Below are positions 1 through 6,913 of a DNA stretch of 8,288 nt, piece by piece. The stretch is from NCBI GenBank assembly GCA_024641365.1, contig JAHEDF010000080.1, positions 1 through 8,288 of the forward strand, written 5' to 3'. The number at the start of each line of letters is the position of its first letter. The stretch's first letter is position 1. Made by a program: the position numbers and the translations under genes. Source of the stretch: Planctomycetota bacterium. Its GTDB lineage: Bacteria > Planctomycetota > UBA11346. The notes under the pieces were generated by a model. That model was not told the DNA's origin, did not search any database, and saw only the letters and a program-made list of their open reading frames with translations.

Positions 1-372
1 GGCCTCGGTCGTCGTAAGACCAGTGTTGCGCGCGTGCGTATCGCTCCGGGTAATGGTCAAATGCTGATTAATGATCGTAAAGTGGAAGAATTTTTCCCAT
101 TAGATCGTTTACAAAAGATGGCCCGTAAACCACTCGAAGTGACCGAAACCGCAGGTCGTTTTGATGTCTTCATCAACGTCAATGGTGGCGGCACTACCGG
201 TCAAGTTGGTGCCTGCATGCTCGGCATCGCTCGCGCTTTGGCCAAAGCTGAACCAGCAGCGGAAGCAGCACTTCGCCGTCATGGTTTAATGACGCGCGAT
301 AGCCGTATGGTTGAACGTAAGAAATACGGTCTGCGTGGCGCTCGTCGTGGCTGCCAGTTCAGCAAACGTTGA
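1..372 (+). CDS. rpsI: 30S ribosomal protein S9, 5'-truncated by window edge
   Basis: Ribosomal protein S9 of the small subunit; its basic C-terminal tail reaches the P-site tRNA in the decoding region. The frame is open from base 1, so the true start lies upstream and 123 residues are visible. They begin at the family's N-terminal GxGRRKTSVARV segment, so only a few residues are missing from the usual length of about 130. Further family marks are PGNG near visible residue 16, the VNGGGTTGQVGA glycine-rich segment in the middle, and the TRDSRMVERKKYGL and final QFSKR motifs, with the C-terminal arginine typical of S9. A GTG at base 34 is internal and is not the start. In most bacteria rplM lies directly upstream; that would be outside the window. 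A strong terminator begins 23 bases after the stop, so this gene probably ends its operon. Confidence 0.97.
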   Translation, partial: GLGRRKTSVARVRIAPGNGQMLINDRKVEEFFPLDRLQKMARKPLEVTETAGRFDVFINVNGGGTTGQVGACMLGIARALAKAEPAAEAALRRHGLMTRDSRMVERKKYGLRGARRGCQFSKR

Positions 373-395
373 TTACGCTGTTTATCAGATCTTTT

Positions 396-428
396 ACAAA
401 ACCCAGAGCTCCAGGCTCTGGGTTTTGT
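396..428 (+). terminator. strong intrinsic terminator after rpsI
   Basis: Bases 396-409 and 415-428 form a perfect 14-bp stem around a 5-base loop. The GC-rich core (CCCAGAGC/GCTCTGGG) is flanked by an A tract on the left arm and a T tract on the right arm. This is the classic rho-independent layout and could work in either direction. It separates rpsI from pyrH. Confidence 0.88.
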
Positions 429-518
429 CGTTGGAGAAGTTGTCTGCGGCACGCGCATCTATGTTCGACACGGGGTGCCTGACTTGCGCCTTAGGTGCGG
501 GTTTTACCATGCCCGTCC
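429..518 (+). promoter_or_regulatory. pyrH leader region with a small hairpin
   Basis: This 90-base stretch lies between the rpsI terminator and the chosen pyrH start, so it should hold the pyrH-frr promoter and leader. I see no convincing -35/-10 pair. A TTGTCT at 440-445 and a TATGTT at 460-465 are only 14 bases apart, which is too short. Bases 486-490 can pair with 494-498 (one G-U pair, 3-base loop). Bases 448-452 can pair with 475-479. There is no Shine-Dalgarno motif at the right distance from the ATG at 519. The hairpin calls are weak inferences from pairing alone. Confidence 0.3.
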
Positions 519-1241
519 ATGGTAGCACATCCACGTCCTCGATTACTCAAATTATCCGGTGAAGCGCTTCAGGCGAGCGATGGCATTATTGATTGGAAGA
601 TCGTTGATCGCGTCTGTAAGGAACTCATTGCCGGAACCGCCTTAGGTCCAGTCGCTGTGGTGGTAGGTGGCGGCAACATTATGCGTGGCGCTGATACAAA
701 GGACCGTGGGACAAAAGATCCTACTCGTGGCGATTATATGGGCATGTTAGCGACACTCATTAATAGCTTAGCATTAAAAGATGGAATTGAGCAACAGGGG
801 GGCCGTTGCGAGGTTGTTGGCCCACATTTTATTCCGAATGTAGCGCATCAATATAATCGCGCTCAAGTCATGTCGTGGCTCAGCTCTGATACGATTGTGG
901 TATTTGGGGGCGGAACTGGTCACCCATTTTTTACCACTGATACGACAGCAGCATTACGCGCAACTGAAATTGGTGCCAGCGAATTGCTAAAAGGTAGTAA
1001 AGTTGATGGCATTTATTCTGCCGACCCGAAAAAAGATCCCACTGCCAAACGTTTTGATTTTTTAACCTACGATGAAGCCGTCGCTGGTCGTTATGGCGTC
1101 ATGGATGCGACCGCTTTTCCTATTTGCCGCGACCATCGCGTCGTTATTCGCGTATTTGATATGACACAACCTGGTTCCATTGCGACTGCCTTAGGCTCTA
1201 AGCCGCAAGGGACGATAGTTGGCGAAGTAAAACCCACTTAA
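519..1241 (+). CDS. pyrH: UMP kinase (uridylate kinase)
   Basis: Cytoplasmic hexameric UMP kinase of the amino acid kinase fold, converting UMP and ATP to UDP and ADP in pyrimidine nucleotide synthesis. From the ATG at 519 it is 240 residues, the normal family length. Visible motifs in order: KLSGE at residues 11-15, the GGGN loop (50-53) followed by RG (56-57), D72 with MGM (74-76), the GTGHPFFTTDT segment (132-142) that holds nucleotide, and KVDGIYSADP (161-170) of the ATP site. The start was chosen because KLSGE normally lies about 10-15 residues from the N-terminus; a GTG at 495 in the same frame would add eight residues without family support. Neither start has a clear Shine-Dalgarno site. 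frr follows 24 bases downstream on the same strand. The usual upstream neighbour tsf is replaced by rpsI and a terminator. Confidence 0.96.
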   Translation: MVAHPRPRLLKLSGEALQASDGIIDWKIVDRVCKELIAGTALGPVAVVVGGGNIMRGADTKDRGTKDPTRGDYMGMLATLINSLALKDGIEQQGGRCEVVGPHFIPNVAHQYNRAQVMSWLSSDTIVVFGGGTGHPFFTTDTTAALRATEIGASELLKGSKVDGIYSADPKKDPTAKRFDFLTYDEAVAGRYGVMDATAFPICRDHRVVIRVFDMTQPGSIATALGSKPQGTIVGEVKPT

Positions 1242-1265
1242 ATTACGTTTACCAAAAGGAACATC

Positions 1266-1826
1266 ATGAGTTTTGACGCTGAAATTTCGGAATGTAAAGC
1301 GCGCTTAGAAAAAGCGCTCGCTTCATTATCACACGATTTCAAACATATTCGTACCGGTCGTGCGAGTGCAGCAATGATCGAACATGTGCAAGTGGACGCG
1401 TATGGTAGTCGTATGCCAATTGCACAATGTGGTTCCATTACGGTTCCTGAGCCGGCACAAATAATGATTAAACCCTGGGACAAAGGCCTCTTAAAAGCTA
1501 TCGAGAAGGGTATTACTGAAGCTAATCTTGGCATCATGCCACAAAACGATGGCTCGGTTATTCGTTTAATGATACCGCCTTTATCAAGTGAACGTCGCAA
1601 ACAGTTAGCGGCGTCAGCAAAGGAATCGACTGAGAAATGTAAAGTATCTATGCGTAATTTACGCCGCGATGAAATTAAAAGCATAGAAAATAAAGGTAAG
1701 GCCGAAAAGCTGCCAGAAGATGCGACGAAAAAAGCATGTGAAAAAATCAGCGACTTATTAAAGCAGTATGAAGGAAAAGCTGAATCAATGTTGAAAGATA
1801 AAACGGACGATATTTTAACGTTCTAA
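1266..1826 (+). CDS. frr: ribosome recycling factor
   Basis: Ribosome recycling factor, a tRNA-shaped cytoplasmic protein that works with EF-G to split post-termination 70S ribosomes. The product is 186 residues, the standard length of about 185. Family motifs seen: RTGRAS (29-34) in the first long helix, PWDK (70-73), the NLGxxPQNDG segment (87-96) leading to IRLMIPPL and ERRK (to residue 112), and NLRRDEIKSI (131-140) in the third helix of the bundle. The C-terminus is rich in lysine and ends in DDILTF. An AAGGA ribosome binding site at 1256-1260 sits five bases before the ATG and fixes the start. It lies 24 bases after pyrH with no terminator between, so the two are very likely co-transcribed. 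A strong terminator follows. Confidence 0.97.
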   Translation: MSFDAEISECKARLEKALASLSHDFKHIRTGRASAAMIEHVQVDAYGSRMPIAQCGSITVPEPAQIMIKPWDKGLLKAIEKGITEANLGIMPQNDGSVIRLMIPPLSSERRKQLAASAKESTEKCKVSMRNLRRDEIKSIENKGKAEKLPEDATKKACEKISDLLKQYEGKAESMLKDKTDDILTF

Positions 1827-1843
1827 TATTAATTAAATTATGT

Positions 1844-1880
1844 AATAAAAAACGCGGCATGAACTGCCGCGTTTTTTATT
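1844..1880 (+). terminator. strong, probably bidirectional terminator after frr
   Basis: Bases 1844-1859 pair with 1865-1880 in a 16-bp stem with a 5-base loop. The GC core GCGGCA/TGCCGC region is flanked by six As on the left and six Ts on the right. It ends the pyrH-frr transcript. Because it is symmetrical it could also stop transcripts of the convergent coiled-coil gene, whose stop codon is about 195 bases away. Confidence 0.9.
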
Positions 1881-2073
1881 GTTGTACAATTTGTGGTAAT
1901 ACGAATTCCGCCTCAAATCATCCGTAATGGCAACAGGTAAACAGGGAGAACCAGAGAACCGAAGGAAAGCTGTACTTTTTTCAATAACCACAGGATTTCC
2001 ACCTTAGTATTTCTCCGCTCCTCCATGTACGTGTCTTATTGTTTAGGATATAGTGAGCCGGAATTGGTATAAA
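1881..2073. other. convergent intergenic region with a possible nested stem-loop
   Basis: Noncoding stretch between the frr terminator and the stop of the minus-strand coiled-coil gene. I see no ORF, tRNA or known RNA family. It has nested complementarity: 1945-1950 (GGAGAA) with 2011-2016 (TTCTCC), enclosing 1964-1968 (GGAAA) with 1996-2000 (TTTCC) and 1970-1973 with 1990-1993. On the minus strand this would lie in the 3' untranslated region of the coiled-coil transcript. The stems are short and could be chance. Confidence 0.35.
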
Positions 2074-5000
2074 TTATTTCGTAATGGGAAATCCGCCAGA
2101 TGGTCCACTACTGTTATCGGTTAATCGGCGAATCTTTGCTTTTAAGCCGACGTTTTCTTCTTTGATCTTGCGGCTTTCCTCACGAACGGCGTTGACTTGA
2201 TCGCGTAAATCACTCATTTCTTTAGCTAATTTTTCACGTGAACTACCAGCATCTTTGCGTTTTTCATCAAGCTGCGCTTTCATTTGCGCATTTTCACTGA
2301 CCGAATCAGCCAGATCGAATTCAACCTGGCGTATTTTCTCACGTAATGCATCTCGTTCTTTATTTACATTTTTAAGTTCTTTAGCGAGATCAGATGTTTT
2401 GGCATTGGTGCCAGCACTTTGGCCAAGTGTCATTTCCAATTCTCTAATACGATCATTGGCCAGATTGAGTTCATTTGTACGCGCTTCAATTTCGGCTTGC
2501 AGACCTTTCGTATCTGCACGCTGTTCGGTTAATTCATTTAATTGACGTTCTTTTTCTTCAATGGTTTGATCGCGCTCAGTAAGGCGACGCATGAATTCAT
2601 CGCGTTGCGCTTTCATGCGAGCGTCGCCAGATTCAGCGCGTTCTTTCATTTCACTCAGTTCATTTTCAGCTTGTTCGCGTTCTGAACGTTCTTTTTCAAG
2701 TTCTTGGCGTAAACGATCAATATCGCTACTTAAATGACCAGAAGATGCACCATCACGGGCCGTATAATCTGCCACTTCGGCTTGTGCCAAGCGTAATTCT
2801 TCTTGGACCTGTTTTAGTTCTGCCGCTGCGTCGTCATGAGCACGGCGTTGTTCCATTAATTGATTCAGGAGGTCAGCCTGTGCTGCTTTTGCCTTCTCAT
2901 TTTCTTCAGCTTGATTTTGTAATTGATGATCGCGGTCAACTATTGATGCGCGCATTGCTGCTAATTCATCTTGCAGTGCGCTTTCGTTGGTCTTCGATGC
3001 ATTTAAATGGCCACGTTTTTCTTCTAATTCTTCGGCAAGTTTTTGTACGCGGTCTTTTAAAGCCTGTACGTAACTTTGGCCTGCTGTTGCTAATTGCTCT
3101 GGGCCAGCCGCACGAGCCATATCTAATTTTTGCGCCGCTTTGCTAAGGGGGTCTGCCATGTCAGCATCGGTCAAGGCGCGCGCCACGGTTGATTGAGTAT
3201 CCTGACGGTTGGTTAAGCTGCGCAGGAGCTGTACTAATTGTCCTTGTGCGTGTTCAGCCGCATCAGCACGTTGTTGTTGTTCACCTAATTCACGGACGAT
3301 TCGTTCATGCTCACGTACTGATTCTTGTAGTTTTAAATTAGCGGCTTGTAGGCGTTTATCTTGGTCTTCAATACGTTGCGAAGCGACATCTAATTCCGCT
3401 TTAATGCTGGCTATTTCACCACGTGTGTCGGTGAGTTCTTGGACTTTGACCGATAATTCTTTACCTTGTGAAGTTAATTCAGCACGCACTGCTTTGATTT
3501 CGGCTTGGCTACTACGTAATGCAGAATCGCGCTCTTCTTGAACACTTTGCGCCTGTGATAATTCTGTACGTAATTTTTCAATGTCACTTTTCAGAGATTC
3601 CTGATCATCTTTAGCGCGTTTAAAGCTGGAGGTCATTTGTTGGCGTCGGGCTAATAATGATTCTGCCAATTTAGTTCCACTGCTGGCTAATTGTAAACTT
3701 AAGTCATCAGGAATGGTGACATCATCTTCGCCTTCATCAGGTAATTGCGATAATGCTAATTCTAAATCAACGCGTTTATCTTCAACATCTTCAGCGCCTT
3801 GCGCTTTTTCAATCGACGCCAATTGCGACAGAGCTTCGGCCAATTGACGATTGGCTGTTTCGGCCGCCTGGGTGCGATGCTGTAAACGCGCCATTTTCGA
3901 TTGGTTTTCTTCAGCTTCTTTCTTAACCGATTCTAATTCTTTATTAGTACGTTCTCGTTGCGTATTTAATTGATTAATAATGTCTTTGACGCCTTTTACC
4001 ATTTCATCGGCTTCTGCTTTTTCATTTGCATAAGTTTCTGAGGCTTCTTTTAATTTCCATTTCAGACTATCGACTTCTTGTTGCAGTTTTTCGGTCTTCT
4101 CTGTGAGTTCTTGTTTACGCGCAGCTAATATGGCAATGCTGGCAGCGGCCTGATCGCTGACAATTTTATTGTCAATTGCGCTTGCATCAGTGTCTTCTAA
4201 TGACACGGCTAAATCTGCGGTTGCCTCTGCTAATTCAGCATCATTTTGCGCAGCGCGTACTAATTCAGTCGCAACAGCACGTTCAGCTTCGTAGCGTGCC
4301 TTATTCGCAGCTTGTGCTTTTACTAATTCACTTTGCGCTTTTTCTAATTCACGTGCTGCATCATTTAAACGCTGTTCGAGTGACTCAACTTGCGCAACCG
4401 CTTTTGAACGCTCGGCGTCAACGCTGCTACGTTTTGTATTAGCTTCTTGTGCTTGATTACGCATGAGATCGAGGTCAGTTTTTGCACGACTCAAATCACG
4501 TTCTAAATCTTGCATCCGTTGCTGTGCCTGTGCCAATTGCGCAGCTTGTTTTTCTTCTTTACCGTGCAGCTCTTTACTGCGTTGTTCAGTATCGCGTCCT
4601 TTTGTCTGCGCATCAGCAAGCTCTTTAGCAAGGCGTTGATTTTCTTCACTTAAATCTTGTTTACGACGAGCTAAGCCAGTGACCGCTTCGCTTAAAGCAG
4701 GTACTAAATTTTCATCCTCTTGGCTGTCTGCCACCATCGCTAAATCAGCGACTGAATCGGCCAGCGCAGCATCACCTTGAGCGGCTTCGATTAAAGCTTT
4801 GGCCATGTCGCGTTCAGCGCGAACATGGTCATTGCTTGATGATTTAGCAGTTGAGGCATCCGCTTTTGCTTTAGTGAGCGCTTCTTCTAATTGCTGAATT
4901 TTTTGTTGTGCCTGTCCAATTTGACTAGACAAACGCGCACGTTCATCATCCAGACGTTTCACATCAGTATGAGATGGCGCCTTGGATAATTGTTCACGTA

Positions 5001-6678
5001 ATTGGGCAATAACCTGCTGTGCAGCATTACCAACGTTGTCATTATTGTCTTGGTCAGATAGCGCCTGCGATAATTGGGCAATACGGGCGTCTAATTCATT
5101 ATCACTGGTATGTTCTGGCGTAATATTTTCAATTTTTGCCAATGCTTGCACTTCTTCAGCGATAGCTTTTTCACGTGCAGCAGCGGCTTGTAACGCATCA
5201 GATTTTTCTTTGAGTAATCGATGCAATGCCTCGCTATCTTCACGTAAGCGTGCTGCCAAAGCATTTGTGTCTGCCGTGCTTGATGGCGCGGCCATTTTAA
5301 CGCCAACTTCATGGCCAAGAATGTCATCAACAAAATGAATTTGTTCTAATAATATTGGCGCAGCATCGCCGGTTCCACCACCGCCTTTAAATTGATCAAT
5401 AATAGCCATGGCTTTGTCACGGCTTTCTTCTGGTGGCGCATCTTCATCTTTTAATGCTAATGGTACGCGAATGTCTTCATTGGTGGCGCGTTCGGCAATT
5501 TTACCGAGCACCTGTTGGTAGGCAGCGCGAACGTCTTCTAATTCCTGTTCTGCACTATTACGCGCTTCATCGGCTTGGTCTGCCATTTCTTTTAATACGG
5601 TTAATCGTTGGCGGCCGCGGGCCATAACGGCGGCCAGCTCGCGAGCAACGTTCATCGTACCAGCAATCACCTCAGCTGGAGTGCCACTCTCAGAATCAGG
5701 AACGGCAGCGATTGCATCTTCACGGCCAGCAGCAACGCCAAGCGCATCTTTACCAGTATGCTCTAATTGTTGTGCCTCGGTGCGCGCACCATTCATTGCC
5801 TCAACTAAACTCTCAACTGGTTCAGCGACATCCACTGCACTGAGGCTGCCTTCTTTGAGTTGTTCTAATAACTGCAAATCGCTTTCGAGCAAATCCATAC
5901 GGGGATCAGCAGTAGCGGGTTGTTCTTTTTGTTGTGCAGATTTTTTGGCAATTGATCGTAAACGCTGCAAGTCATTTGAAAGGGTGTCTATAACTTTAGA
6001 GCCAACTTCAAAGTCATGATAAAATGCTGCTTCTTCGTCGTCGCTATCTGGAATTGGATTTTCTTCAGCATGACGAGAACCATAAAGTGACGCATCTAAA
6101 CCCATCACATTTTCTACTAATGCGTTTGAGCGACGCATTTGGTTCTTAACCGTTTCTTTTAATTTTTCTTTTTCTGCAATAGTCGCACTAATTAAGGCTA
6201 ATTTTTCACTCAGTTGGTCATGTAAACCGTAATTATCTTGTTGCAGATCTTGGTTAATTTGTTCGGTTTCTTCCAGTTTTGCTTTTAAAGCTTCAATGGC
6301 TTCTGCCATTTGCTCATTGCTTGCAGCATTATTTTGAGCATCAGCAATTTTTGCCATTGCTTGATCAAGATCAGCCTTCAGGCGATCACGCTCTTTTTGC
6401 GCATCTTGATCACGCTTAATGCGAAGATTTAGATCGTCTTGTGTCTTTTTAAGTATTTTCTCTTTTTCTTGGTCGCTATAGGAGTCTTCTTTTCCAGCTA
6501 CGTATTGCTGGAGCAGTGATCGTATCCATTCCATCAACACTTTTTCCGTGATAACACGTAGTTTTTTACTCTGGCCTTTTGAACGAACCAACTCGGCAGC
6601 AGTAGTAGTTTCACCGAGTTCTTCTAGACTTTGTGATAAGTTTGGAATCTGCTGATCAGAATTCTTTGGCTTAGGCAT
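2074..6678 (-). CDS. giant coiled-coil protein with repeated helical modules, function unknown
   Basis: Unrecognised 1534-residue protein. Its ATG is fixed by an AAGGAG site at 6684-6689, five bases upstream. Residues 1-20 look disordered. Residues 40-90 form an amphipathic stretch with one of only two tryptophans (W51; the other is W874). Heptad-like coiled coil starts near residue 80. Residues 206-217 are an acidic break, and 250-470 are irregular and Pro-containing, with a GGGGTG stretch at 432-437. From about 570 to 1522 long charged coiled-coil rods alternate with Ala/Leu-rich modules near 621-676, 798-858, 940-1015 and probably 1141-1217. The end is a short Ser/Gly/Pro tail closing in GGFPITK. 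There is no cysteine, signal peptide, membrane span or Walker motif, so it is not an intact SMC or Rad50-type ATPase. BLAST-level resemblance to myosin or SMC rods would be compositional. A cytoplasmic scaffold or filament role is inference only. It is probably monocistronic: the upstream peroxiredoxin gene has its own terminator. Confidence 0.9.
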   Translation of the reverse strand: MPKPKNSDQQIPNLSQSLEELGETTTAAELVRSKGQSKKLRVITEKVLMEWIRSLLQQYVAGKEDSYSDQEKEKILKKTQDDLNLRIKRDQDAQKERDRLKADLDQAMAKIADAQNNAASNEQMAEAIEALKAKLEETEQINQDLQQDNYGLHDQLSEKLALISATIAEKEKLKETVKNQMRRSNALVENVMGLDASLYGSRHAEENPIPDSDDEEAAFYHDFEVGSKVIDTLSNDLQRLRSIAKKSAQQKEQPATADPRMDLLESDLQLLEQLKEGSLSAVDVAEPVESLVEAMNGARTEAQQLEHTGKDALGVAAGREDAIAAVPDSESGTPAEVIAGTMNVARELAAVMARGRQRLTVLKEMADQADEARNSAEQELEDVRAAYQQVLGKIAERATNEDIRVPLALKDEDAPPEESRDKAMAIIDQFKGGGGTGDAAPILLEQIHFVDDILGHEVGVKMAAPSSTADTNALAARLREDSEALHRLLKEKSDALQAAAAREKAIAEEVQALAKIENITPEHTSDNELDARIAQLSQALSDQDNNDNVGNAAQQVIAQLREQLSKAPSHTDVKRLDDERARLSSQIGQAQQKIQQLEEALTKAKADASTAKSSSNDHVRAERDMAKALIEAAQGDAALADSVADLAMVADSQEDENLVPALSEAVTGLARRKQDLSEENQRLAKELADAQTKGRDTEQRSKELHGKEEKQAAQLAQAQQRMQDLERDLSRAKTDLDLMRNQAQEANTKRSSVDAERSKAVAQVESLEQRLNDAARELEKAQSELVKAQAANKARYEAERAVATELVRAAQNDAELAEATADLAVSLEDTDASAIDNKIVSDQAAASIAILAARKQELTEKTEKLQQEVDSLKWKLKEASETYANEKAEADEMVKGVKDIINQLNTQRERTNKELESVKKEAEENQSKMARLQHRTQAAETANRQLAEALSQLASIEKAQGAEDVEDKRVDLELALSQLPDEGEDDVTIPDDLSLQLASSGTKLAESLLARRQQMTSSFKRAKDDQESLKSDIEKLRTELSQAQSVQEERDSALRSSQAEIKAVRAELTSQGKELSVKVQELTDTRGEIASIKAELDVASQRIEDQDKRLQAANLKLQESVREHERIVRELGEQQQRADAAEHAQGQLVQLLRSLTNRQDTQSTVARALTDADMADPLSKAAQKLDMARAAGPEQLATAGQSYVQALKDRVQKLAEELEEKRGHLNASKTNESALQDELAAMRASIVDRDHQLQNQAEENEKAKAAQADLLNQLMEQRRAHDDAAAELKQVQEELRLAQAEVADYTARDGASSGHLSSDIDRLRQELEKERSEREQAENELSEMKERAESGDARMKAQRDEFMRRLTERDQTIEEKERQLNELTEQRADTKGLQAEIEARTNELNLANDRIRELEMTLGQSAGTNAKTSDLAKELKNVNKERDALREKIRQVEFDLADSVSENAQMKAQLDEKRKDAGSSREKLAKEMSDLRDQVNAVREESRKIKEENVGLKAKIRRLTDNSSGPSGGFPITK
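3028..3258 (-). repeat. helical module D of the coiled-coil protein (probable)
   Basis: Residues 1141-1217 interrupt the rod with an Ala/Leu-rich segment. It opens with AEHAQGQLVQLLRSL, holds two prolines (1177, 1193), and ends in a helix reading YVQALKDRVQKLAEEL, the same position as the LAxRKQxL ends of the other copies. Similarity to modules A and B is in layout rather than clear identity. Confidence 0.35.
3634..3861 (-). repeat. helical module C of the coiled-coil protein
   Basis: Residues 940-1015. It opens with ETANRQLAEALSQLA and contains an acidic loop with prolines 980 and 990. It closes with LAESLLARRQQM, which matches the closing segments of modules A (GLARRKQDL) and B (ILAARKQEL). 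It is longer than A and B by roughly 15-20 residues because of the acidic insert. Confidence 0.5.
4105..4287 (-). repeat. helical module B of the coiled-coil protein
   Basis: Residues 798-858. Its first 27 residues align without a gap to residues 621-647 of module A with 16 identities, sharing AER, AAQxDAxLA and ADLA. It ends in LAARKQEL, against LARRKQDL in module A. An acidic loop of variable sequence lies between the two conserved ends. The spacing from A is 177 residues. Confidence 0.7.
4651..4818 (-). repeat. helical module A of the coiled-coil protein
   Basis: Residues 621-676, reading AERDMAKALIEAAQGDAALA onward and closing with GLARRKQDL before the next coiled-coil rod resumes. It is the partner of module B (16 of 27 identities at the front). 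It contains proline 660 within its acidic loop. The likely reading is a diverged tandem duplication of a module plus rod unit. Confidence 0.7.
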
Positions 6679-6683
6679 AACAA

Positions 6684-6689
6684 CTCCTT
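6684..6689 (-). promoter_or_regulatory. ribosome binding site of the coiled-coil gene
   Basis: On the minus strand this reads AAGGAG, five bases before the ATG at 6678. It is a near-ideal Shine-Dalgarno site and fixes the start of the 1534-residue protein. Confidence 0.85.
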
Positions 6690-6850
6690 GCAGGTACCAG
6701 TGCTATCGTAGCTTGGCCCCTGATCTCTTGGTCAGGATCCAGGATGGAACCCAGGTCTCTAAAAGGCAGTCGCACGCTGGTCACAACGAGCCATCTCTGT
6801 GATACACGACGGCTTACATTTAACCACTCAGCTGGTCTGTGGGACTATTA
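6690..6850 (-). promoter_or_regulatory. leader/promoter region of the coiled-coil gene
   Basis: About 160 noncoding bases between the peroxiredoxin terminator and the coiled-coil gene's ribosome binding site. No convincing -35/-10 pair was found. Potential minus-strand RNA hairpins are present. Bases 6808-6813 pair with 6790-6795 (six pairs including one G-U), with an inner 3-bp stem (6805-6807 with 6799-6801) across a 3-base bulge. Bases 6719-6723 pair with 6732-6736. A promoter must lie here if the gene is not read through from the peroxiredoxin gene. Confidence 0.4.
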
Positions 6851-6890
6851 ACGCAAACACCCCAGGCTGTTATGCCTGAGGTGTTTACGT
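6851..6890 (-). terminator. terminator after the peroxiredoxin gene
   Basis: Bases 6855-6867 pair with 6874-6886 (12 of 13 positions, one mismatch) around a 6-base loop. Beyond one further mismatch, 6851-6853 pair with 6888-6890. On the minus strand it begins 23 bases after the peroxiredoxin stop. The stem base carries TTT, but only a weak T run follows (GCGTTAAT), so termination efficiency is uncertain. Confidence 0.7.
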
Positions 6891-6913
6891 ATACGACACT
6901 TGGTCGGTAGCGA

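Noticed and set aside
1238..1684. A 148-codon minus-strand open frame opposite frr.
   Set aside because: It lies entirely over the well-supported frr gene and its translation resembles no known protein.
5370..5388. Glycine-rich GGGGTG stretch of the coiled-coil protein considered as a Walker A ATP-binding loop.
   Set aside because: It lacks the GK[ST] ending and no Walker B or ABC signature is found, so an SMC or Rad50-type ATPase is not supported.
2255..6019. Several open frames of 60-130 codons on the plus strand opposite the coiled-coil gene.
   Set aside because: They are shadows of the long minus-strand coding frame: low-complexity Leu/Ser/Arg-rich translations with no recognisable domain.
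6752..6840. tRNA-like signals on the minus strand: a D-arm-like AGCTGAGTGGTTAAATG segment and a GGTTCCATCC resembling a T loop.
   Set aside because: No T stem forms around the T-loop-like sequence, no acceptor stem pairs at the ends, and no proper anticodon arm with a 7-base loop is present. The resemblance is local.
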